Origin: a virus | Direction: 5' to 3' (one strand) | IMG/VR virus record: IMGVR_UViG_3300020061_000027 | Coordinates: 1 to 22,549 of that record | DNA: 22,549 bases | In this document: one piece after another, positions 11,085 to 15,075 of the stretch | Layout: the number at the start of each line of letters is the position of its first letter | Position numbering within the stretch: position 1 is the first letter of the stretch | Notes under the pieces: model-generated | What the model was told of the DNA's origin: nothing | The model's database searches: none | The model's input: only the letters and a program-made list of their open reading frames with translations | Translations under genes and position numbers: made by a program

Positions 11085-11119
11085 GGTCCCGCGAAACCGG
11101 CGGTATAACCGGTCTCGAT

Positions 11120-11191
11120 GCCTCTGTGGCCTAACGGTAGGGCTACGTGCTCATAACGCGGAATGTCTTGGTTCGACTCCAAGCAGAGGTA
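11120..11191 (+). tRNA. tRNA-Met(CAT), elongator type
   Basis: Acceptor GCCTCTG/CAGAGGT fully paired (unlike the initiator at 8937), anticodon loop CTCATAA, T-arm CTTGG-TTCGACT-CCAAG, discriminator A. A tRNA-Ile with modified C34 cannot be excluded. Confidence 0.8.
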
Positions 11192-11295
11192 CGTGCCAGA
11201 TCTTGGCTTAGGATCGCGACTTCGCTGGTGCCCTTCGGGGAGGACTGCTATCGCGACACGGTTGCAAGATCGCCCGGGGCTTGGCACCCCCACCT

Positions 11296-11369
11296 TGCCA
11301 TGTGGCGTAAGTGGTAAACGCGCCTCGCTGATAACGAGGAGACACGGGGTTCGACTCCCTGGATGGCAA
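11296..11369 (+). tRNA. tRNA-Ile(GAT)
   Basis: Acceptor TGCCATG/GATGGCA (7-66 G-G mismatch), D-stem GCGT/ACGC, anticodon arm CCTCG-CTGATAA-CGAGG, T-loop TTCGACT, discriminator A. Confidence 0.87.
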
Positions 11370-11383
11370 CGCAAGATAGTTAT

Positions 11384-11456
11384 TTCCCTGTAGCTCAGTG
11401 GATAGAGTGTCTGACTACGAATCAGAAAGCCGGGGGTTCGAATCCCTCCAGGGAAA
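11384..11456 (+). tRNA. tRNA-Arg(ACG)
   Basis: Acceptor TTCCCTG/CAGGGAA perfect, anticodon arm TCTGA-CTACGAA-TCAGA, T-arm GGGGG-TTCGAAT-CCCTC, discriminator A. Reads CGN after A34-to-inosine conversion by host TadA. Confidence 0.88.
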
Positions 11457-11457
11457 C

Positions 11458-11545
11458 TGGGTCATGGTGTAGTTCAGAAAAGCACGCCCCGTGGACGTCG
11501 CAAGACTAGGTAGCGGGGAGGCGGGCGGTGAAACTCCGTTTAGAC
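11458..11545 (+). other. Spacer with tRNA-like traces
   Basis: GGGTC (near 11459) can pair with GACCC (near 11543), and TGTAGTTCAG resembles a D-arm start, but no anticodon arm or T-loop is acceptable. CCCCG/CGGGG forms an inner hairpin. Possibly a decayed tRNA. Confidence 0.25.
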
Positions 11546-11551
11546 CCTCCT

Positions 11552-11623
11552 GTCCGTGTAGCTCAGTGGTAGAGCACCTGCCCGACATGCAGGCGGTCCG
11601 AGGTTCGAATCCTCGTATGGACA
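11552..11623 (+). tRNA. tRNA-Val(GAC) with C33
   Basis: Acceptor GTCCGTG/TATGGAC, anticodon arm CCTGC-CCGACAT-GCAGG, T-arm CGAGG-TTCGAAT-CCTCG, discriminator A. Position 33, almost always U, is C here. Confidence 0.8.
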
Positions 11624-11631
11624 CGGGGCAT

Positions 11632-11659
11632 TGGTCTCCTCACCCTCGTCATGGGAGAC
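11632..11659. repeat. Spacer hairpin GGTCTCC/GGAGACC
   Basis: A 7-bp hairpin with a loop of about 14 nt in the gap after tRNA-Val(GAC). Confidence 0.4.
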
Positions 11660-11698
11660 CCGGTAGAGGACACACCCGACTGGCCGGTGCCTTGGCAC

Positions 11699-11782
11699 GA
11701 AATGGGTCCTCACGCCTTCACCTGCGGATCATGCGCCTGGCCTCCGACGCCGGGATGTCCAGTTCAACTCTGGATGGGGGCA
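11699..11782 (+). other. tRNA-like element with good T-arm, anticodon unclear
   Basis: TCCAG-TTCAACT-CTGGA is a clean T-arm and TGGGGGC can pair with GCCTTGG (11699-11705) mainly through wobble. The 84 nt suit a class II tRNA. I find no acceptable anticodon loop. Confidence 0.3.
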
Positions 11783-11882
11783 CGTTGGTCTCACCGCCCA
11801 CAAGGCGACAAGGGTAGTTGTTCTGGCGATCACCATGGCTATGCCGCCAGGGCTAGGGGAAACGTCGGCCCCGCCGATACCT
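11783..11882. other. Spacer between a tRNA-like element and tRNA-Arg(CCT)
   Basis: It contains a CTGGCG/CGCCAG hairpin near 11823-11850. No gene is seen. Confidence 0.3.
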
Positions 11883-11956
11883 GCCGCAGTAGCTCATCAG
11901 GATAGAGCGGCGCTTTCCTAAAGCGCAGGCAAGGGGTTCGAGTCCTCTCTGTGGCA
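11883..11956 (+). tRNA. tRNA-Arg(CCT)
   Basis: Acceptor GCCGCAG/CTGTGGC, anticodon arm GCGCT-TTCCTAA-AGCGC, T-arm AGGGG-TTCGAGT-CCTCT, discriminator A. Reads AGG, rare in high-GC hosts. Confidence 0.88.
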
Positions 11957-12003
11957 CGCTCGACCTATAGTCATGCTATAGTCGAACACGTAGTACCCAA
12001 GAG

Positions 12004-12402
12004 GGGCCTGACAGGTTTCGACTGGTGAATGGACAATTGAACAGCGGGCGAGCGTTGGACACACTTCTGCTCTGAGTGAACGTGTCAAACCAATAAGCGC
12101 CAAGGATGTTGACGCAACGGTGACCGACGCCGAGATCGAAGCCTTCTTCAACGAAGAGGCTCTGGTCGACGCTTAAGTCACCAGCCACCCGGTTAGCCTG
12201 CTGCTACGCAGCGCTGGGGGCTTCAAAGCTAGTAGCAGCACAACGTCGCACTGATCCATGCTGGGACGTCCTAAACTGCAGCAGATCAAAGGAACCACAC
12301 TCCCTGTCTCTGGGGTCGTATGGGGGTATTCAATCAGGGACTGCGCCCGGAGAACGCTTTTGGAAAGACATCAGGACCCGAGTTCGATTCTCGGCAGGTC
12401 CA
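12004..12402 (+). ncRNA. ssrA: tmRNA (trans-translation RNA)
   Basis: The 5' end GGGCCTGACAGGTTTCGACTGG has the tmRNA D-arm signature. The 3' end carries a T-arm CCGAG-TTCGATT-CTCGG and CAGGTCC pairing with GGGCCTG (12004-12010). The tag ORF runs from the likely resume codon GCC at 12099 to TAA at 12174-12176 and encodes 25 residues, starting AKDVDATVTDAEIEAFF and ending EEALVDA. The core TDAEIEAFF resembles the Bxz1 phage tag as I recall it. The C-terminus LVDA differs from the usual LAA degron. The following 200 nt hold the pseudoknot region. A double TATAG motif lies just upstream. Confidence 0.9.
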
Positions 12403-12405
12403 CGC

Positions 12406-12458
12406 CACCCGATTGCCATGTTGGGCATGATTATCCATAGAAGTGTCGCGATCGGGTG
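12406..12458 (+). repeat. 30-nt-loop hairpin element, copy 2
   Basis: CACCCGATTGC (12406-12416) pairs with GCGATCGGGTG (12448-12458), one G-T. The 31-nt loop starts CA and has TGATTATCCA (a 10-nt core variant) from loop position 12. It lies between tmRNA and tRNA-Gln. Confidence 0.75.
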
Positions 12459-12462
12459 TCTT

Positions 12463-12534
12463 TGGAGACTGGGGTAACGGCAGCCCACGGGTTTTTGGTA
12501 CCCGGCAGTCCAGGTTCGAATCCTGGGTCTCCAG
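12463..12534 (+). tRNA. tRNA-Gln(TTG)
   Basis: Acceptor TGGAGAC/GTCTCCA with the weak T1-A72 pair and G73 typical of Gln; anticodon arm CGGGT-TTTTGGT-ACCCG, T-arm CCAGG-TTCGAAT-CCTGG. Confidence 0.88.
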
Positions 12535-12536
12535 CA

Positions 12537-12588
12537 ATCTCGACGACCAGGCTTGAGACGATGCCCAGAGAAGATTCGTCGTCGAGAT
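12537..12588 (+). repeat. 30-nt-loop hairpin element, copy 3
   Basis: ATCTCGACGAC (12537-12547) pairs perfectly with GTCGTCGAGAT (12578-12588). The 30-nt loop starts CA and has CGATGCCCA at positions 12-20. It lies between tRNA-Gln and tRNA-Arg(TCT). Confidence 0.85.
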
Positions 12589-12590
12589 CT

Positions 12591-12656
12591 GCCTCTGCAT
12601 GGATGGCTCAGGGCCTTCTAAACCCGACAGTGGGAGTTCGACTCTCTCCAGGGGCA
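12591..12656 (+). tRNA. tRNA-Arg(TCT), short D-arm
   Basis: Acceptor GCCTCTG/CAGGGGC, anticodon loop CTTCTAA on a GGG/CCC stem with C-A at 31-39, T-arm GGGAG-TTCGACT-CTCTC, discriminator A. The D-arm is minimal (about 3 bp), giving 66 nt. Confidence 0.7.
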
Positions 12657-12693
12657 CAACGATTTTCGATAGACGCTGCCATAGGCGATGGAG

Positions 12694-12778
12694 TAAAGTC
12701 TCCGTCATGACCGCTAAACGCACCTCGCACCCAGTTCTGGGGGCGTTGGTGAACGCGGCTATCACTCTTGCCTTTTAA
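12694..12778 (+). CDS. Leaderless 23-codon ORF overlapping tRNA-Lys(TTT)
   Basis: A -10 box TAAAGT (12694-12699) ends 8 nt before the ATG at 12707. The ORF runs to TAA at 12776-12778 and begins MTAKRTSHPVLGALVNAAIT, hydrophobic toward its end. It overlaps the 5' half of tRNA-Lys(TTT) and contains one AAA codon. It could be a leader peptide or chance; the promoter geometry matches four other starts in the window. Confidence 0.3.
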
Positions 12779-12812
12779 GCTTGAATACCGGGATCGAGAC
12801 CCGGACGCCCCA
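12740..12812 (+). tRNA. tRNA-Lys(TTT)
   Basis: Acceptor GGGGCGT/ACGCCCC perfect, D-stem GTGA/TCAC, anticodon loop CTTTTAA. The anticodon stem CTTGC/GCTTG has two T-T mismatches (28-42, 29-41). T-loop ATCGAGA starts with A54. Last tRNA of the array. Confidence 0.75.
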
Positions 12813-12825
12813 CAGCTCCACTACA

Positions 12826-12856
12826 CTTCTTCTCAAGACGAGAGGAGGTGAAGAAG
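12826..12856 (+). promoter_or_regulatory. Hairpin enclosing the SD of the 12857 gene
   Basis: CTTCTTC (12826-12832) pairs with GAAGAAG (12850-12856), which ends next to the ATG at 12857, and GAGGAGG lies in the loop. Folding could limit or present the ribosome site. Confidence 0.35.
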
Positions 12857-13102
12857 ATGAGCGTCAGCGCAAAGTTCAAGGTGCAGAGGGTGACTCCGAT
12901 GTCGCCGATCAAGGGCAAGGATGGGTCCATGAAGGACTCAGCCGAGGTCGAGATGGTTCCCGACTACGCCGGTGACCGCAACAAGGACTGGTCGGAGTAC
13001 ACCCCTAGCGGCGTGATCCGGATGTACGTGAACGGACCTGCCCTACTGCAACTCAAGCAGGGCACCGCCCTCACGGTGACGTTCGAGGCCGCCGAAGACT
13101 AG
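12857..13102 (+). CDS. Hypothetical protein, 81 aa
   Basis: ATG at 12857 is chosen over the GTG at 12848 because GGAGG lies at 12843-12847, about 9 nt upstream. The product (MSVSAKFKVQRVTPMSPIKG...) is a compact beta-rich protein ending LTVTFEAAED. Its pattern of a VQRV strand, a GSMKDSAEVEMVPDYA middle and a final TVTFE strand recurs in actinophage small proteins of unknown function. It may be expressed by read-through from the tRNA array. No function is assigned. Confidence 0.7.
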   Translation: MSVSAKFKVQRVTPMSPIKGKDGSMKDSAEVEMVPDYAGDRNKDWSEYTPSGVIRMYVNGPALLQLKQGTALTVTFEAAED

Positions 13103-13182
13103 CCTCGAACGAGTGGCGATGCACAAGGGTGTCCGGAGCCGCCACTACCGACGGGCTATAGGCCGACTATAGGTTGATGTGA

Positions 13183-13188
13183 TACAGT
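13183..13188 (+). promoter_or_regulatory. -10 box of a leaderless transcript (13196 gene)
   Basis: TACAGT ends 8 nt before the ATG. Two TATAGG motifs (near 13158 and 13170) lie upstream; a -35 box is not clear. A GTGGCG/CGCCAC hairpin near 13112-13145 could end the upstream transcript. Confidence 0.5.
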
Positions 13189-13195
13189 CTTCGAC

Positions 13196-13669
13196 ATGAC
13201 CGAACTTCGAGAACTGATCCGCAAGGTATCAAGTCAGTATCCCAACGCTTCCTCAGGTGAGCTTGCTCGACACGTCGCCAAGTTGACGCCAGCAGACGTC
13301 CTGCTGGAGTACTACGAGGAAGCCTTGCGTCCTCAAGTCGCCGAGGTCTTGCGGCTGGATCGCAACGAAGCCATCACCAACGCCCTGTCCGACTCGCCGC
13401 ATCCACTGCCACAGCAGCCTCGTCGCTCCAAGAAGGTCGCAGGCATCGCCAACTGGTGGGCCAAGATGCTGGAACAGATCATTCCTCTGGCCGACGGCCC
13501 CAAGAAGTTGGGCGACGCCACTGTGGAGGACCTGAACTTCGCCATCGATCGCCGCAAGGCCCAGATCGAGCAGGACAAGATCAAGGTTGCCGAGTTCGAG
13601 CAGTTGCGTGACTGGATGCTCACTCACAACGCGACGACCCTGCGAGAGGCACCGCCGATGACGGCCTGA
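13196..13669 (+). CDS. Hypothetical helical protein, 157 aa
   Basis: ATG at 13196 has no SD; the -10 box 8 nt upstream suggests leaderless translation. The product (MTELRELIRKVSSQYPNASS...) is mainly helical, with a Pro-rich linker (PHPLPQQPRRSKK, about residues 68-80) and a C-terminal coiled-coil-like helix (AIDRRKAQIEQDKIKVAEFE, about residues 116-135). The stop is followed within a few bases by the first hairpin of the tandem array. No family is recognised. Confidence 0.7.
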   Translation: MTELRELIRKVSSQYPNASSGELARHVAKLTPADVLLEYYEEALRPQVAEVLRLDRNEAITNALSDSPHPLPQQPRRSKKVAGIANWWAKMLEQIIPLADGPKKLGDATVEDLNFAIDRRKAQIEQDKIKVAEFEQLRDWMLTHNATTLREAPPMTA

Positions 13670-13672
13670 GAC

Positions 13673-13725
13673 TTGGCGTCGGCCATTCAAGCAGCGATCA
13701 CCCACCGCCCCATTGCCGCCGCCAA
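13673..13725 (+). repeat. 30-nt-loop hairpin element, copy 4 (tandem array 1)
   Basis: TTGGCGTCGGC (13673-13683) pairs with GCCGCCGCCAA (13715-13725), one T-C mismatch. The 31-nt loop starts CA and has CGATCACCCA from position 12; the extra base is inside the core. Confidence 0.8.
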
Positions 13726-13731
13726 CCAACT

Positions 13732-13783
13732 TCCAGATCAGCCAAAAGGACCTCGATACCCATCTCCTCCACGCTGATCTGGA
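13732..13783 (+). repeat. 30-nt-loop hairpin element, copy 5 (tandem array 2)
   Basis: TCCAGATCAGC (13732-13742) pairs perfectly with GCTGATCTGGA (13773-13783). The 30-nt loop starts CA and has CGATACCCA at positions 12-20. CCAACT precedes the stem. Confidence 0.87.
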
Positions 13784-13790
13784 CCCAACT

Positions 13791-13844
13791 TCCCCTCCAG
13801 CCATTTCCCCAACGAAATGTCCATTATTCACACGCTGGAGGGGA
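13791..13844 (+). repeat. 30-nt-loop hairpin element, copy 6 (tandem array 3)
   Basis: TCCCCTCCAGC (13791-13801) pairs perfectly with GCTGGAGGGGA (13834-13844). The 32-nt loop starts CA and has CGAAATGTCCA from position 12; two extra bases lie in the core. CCAACT precedes the stem. Confidence 0.82.
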
Positions 13845-13850
13845 CTCAAC

Positions 13851-13906
13851 TTCCGAGACCGACCACATCCCTATCGTCACCTAAAACCTGAACGTCGGTC
13901 TCGGAA
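13851..13906 (+). repeat. 30-nt-loop hairpin element, copy 7 (tandem array 4)
   Basis: TTCCGAGACCGAC (13851-13863) pairs perfectly with GTCGGTCTCGGAA (13894-13906). The 30-nt loop starts CA and has the diverged core CGTCACCTA from position 12. It ends just before the leader of the 13937 gene. Confidence 0.82.
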
Positions 13907-13936
13907 CACCCACTCACACAGAAGGAGCATCATCAC

Positions 13937-14947
13937 ATGAGCACCAACAAGACTCCCCAGGCCGACCATGAGGGAAGCGAAGCCCATATGGCCTCCGTCG
14001 GTCTGGGAGACATCCTGCGCAGCCCCACCCTCGGCCTCGCCGCCGAGATCGTCGACGATCTGGAGCGCGTACGCATCGCCAATGAGAACCGTCTGCGCCA
14101 GCTCACGCGCACCGAGGAGGACTCCGACGGTATCGTGCGTGGCTTCGAGCTGGACCCTCGTCATCCTGACGTCTTGCGCCTACAGCATCTCGTCGACGGC
14201 CTGTCAGCCTCCTACGACGAGGCCGTGAAGAACCTCCAGAAGACCATGCGCGCCCACCCTCTCGGCGCGTGGGTCAAGAAGACCTCAGGGGTCGGTGAGA
14301 AGCAGGCCGCGCGCCTGCTGGCCGCGATCGGGGACCCGTACTGGAATGACGGGTTCTACCCCGACCCCGACGGCAAGATCGACAAGGAGGGCAAGGTCAT
14401 CACCTACCCCCGCGATCGTCCGCGCACCGTGTCCGAGCTGTGGGCGTTCTGTGGTTACCACGTACTTCCCAGCGGCCAACACACGATCGAAACCCAAGTG
14501 CCAGACGCCGCTGGGACCAACCTTCACGCCGGGAGTCATTGTTCCAGCGATACCCAGAAGACTTCCGCTCCCGGCGTGGCAGCTCGTCGCAAGAAGGGCG
14601 CGAAGATCAACTGGTCCACGACGGCCAAGATGCGCGCATTCCTCATCGCCGAGTCCTGCGTCAAGGCCAAGACCTCGCCCTATCGCAAGGTCTACGACGA
14701 GACGCGAGCCAAGTACGCCGACGCCGTGCACAAGGTGCCCTGTGAGCGCTGTGGACCGTCAGGGAAGCCTGCGCTGCCTGGTTCTGCCCTCAACCCTGGA
14801 CACCAGCACGCACGCGCCCTGAGGGCGATCAGCAAGGCCGTGCTCAAGGACCTCTGGATCGAGTCGAAGCGACTCCACGAACTGCAGCAGATGCAGACCA
14901 TGTACGACTCGGATTCCAATTCAGGAACGTCTGCGTCTGCTGCCTAA
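13937..14947 (+). CDS. IS110-family transposase-like protein (Transposase_20 part only)
   Basis: ATG at 13937 follows the canonical CACTCACACAGAAGGAG leader. The 336-residue product has an N-terminal helical region (about 35-105). It then has the Transposase_20 pattern: TSGVGEKQAARLLAAIGDP (116-134, helix-hairpin-helix), RTVSELWAFCGYHV (163-176), RRKKGAKINW...KMRAFLIAESC (218-241) and HARALRAISKAVLKDL (291-306). The N-terminal DEDD RuvC-like catalytic domain of IS110 transposases is absent, so it looks domesticated or dependent on a partner. A CxxC/HxH group (CERCG...HQH, 269-291) may bind zinc. Residues about 177-215 are encoded by two hairpin elements inserted in frame. Four hairpins precede the gene and two follow it. 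It probably binds structured DNA or RNA; activity is unknown. Confidence 0.6.
   Translation: MSTNKTPQADHEGSEAHMASVGLGDILRSPTLGLAAEIVDDLERVRIANENRLRQLTRTEEDSDGIVRGFELDPRHPDVLRLQHLVDGLSASYDEAVKNLQKTMRAHPLGAWVKKTSGVGEKQAARLLAAIGDPYWNDGFYPDPDGKIDKEGKVITYPRDRPRTVSELWAFCGYHVLPSGQHTIETQVPDAAGTNLHAGSHCSSDTQKTSAPGVAARRKKGAKINWSTTAKMRAFLIAESCVKAKTSPYRKVYDETRAKYADAVHKVPCERCGPSGKPALPGSALNPGHQHARALRAISKAVLKDLWIESKRLHELQQMQTMYDSDSNSGTSASAA
14467..14516 (+). repeat. 30-nt-loop hairpin element, copy 8, inside the IS110-like gene
   Basis: TCCCAGCGGC (14467-14476) pairs perfectly with GCCGCTGGGA (14507-14516). The 30-nt loop starts CA and has CGAAACCCA at positions 12-20. It is read in frame. Confidence 0.85.
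14525..14578 (+). repeat. 30-nt-loop hairpin element, copy 9, inside the IS110-like gene
   Basis: CACGCCGGGAGT (14525-14536) pairs with GCTCCCGGCGTG (14567-14578), one T-G. The 30-nt loop starts CA and has CGATACCCA at positions 12-20. In tandem with copy 8, 58 nt apart. Confidence 0.85.
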
Positions 14948-14955
14948 AAGCCACT

Positions 14956-15005
14956 CGACGGTGACCAACTATGAGGCGAAACCCAAGACCCCTGTGTCGC
15001 CGTCG
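14956..15005 (+). repeat. 30-nt-loop hairpin element, copy 10
   Basis: CGACGGTGAC (14956-14965) pairs with GTCGCCGTCG (14996-15005), one T-G. The 30-nt loop starts CA and has CGAAACCCA at positions 12-20. It follows the stop of the IS110-like gene. Confidence 0.83.
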
Positions 15006-15015
15006 GGTCTGAACT

Positions 15016-15073
15016 GATCCGCCGACGGCCATCCGCGACTCGATACCCAGGACTAGGACGCCGTCGGCGGATC
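15016..15073 (+). repeat. 30-nt-loop hairpin element, copy 11
   Basis: GATCCGCCGACGGC (15016-15029) pairs perfectly with GCCGTCGGCGGATC (15060-15073). The 30-nt loop starts CA and has CGATACCCA at positions 12-20. Its left arm begins exactly 60 nt after that of copy 10. It lies between convergent genes and may also end transcription. Confidence 0.88.
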
Positions 15074-15075
15074 TT

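Noticed and set aside
13673-13906. CRISPR array (four units of about 60 nt with 30-nt variable parts)
   Set aside because: The units share structure, not a direct repeat sequence; the stems differ in each copy and the conserved core is inside the loop. No cas gene is present.
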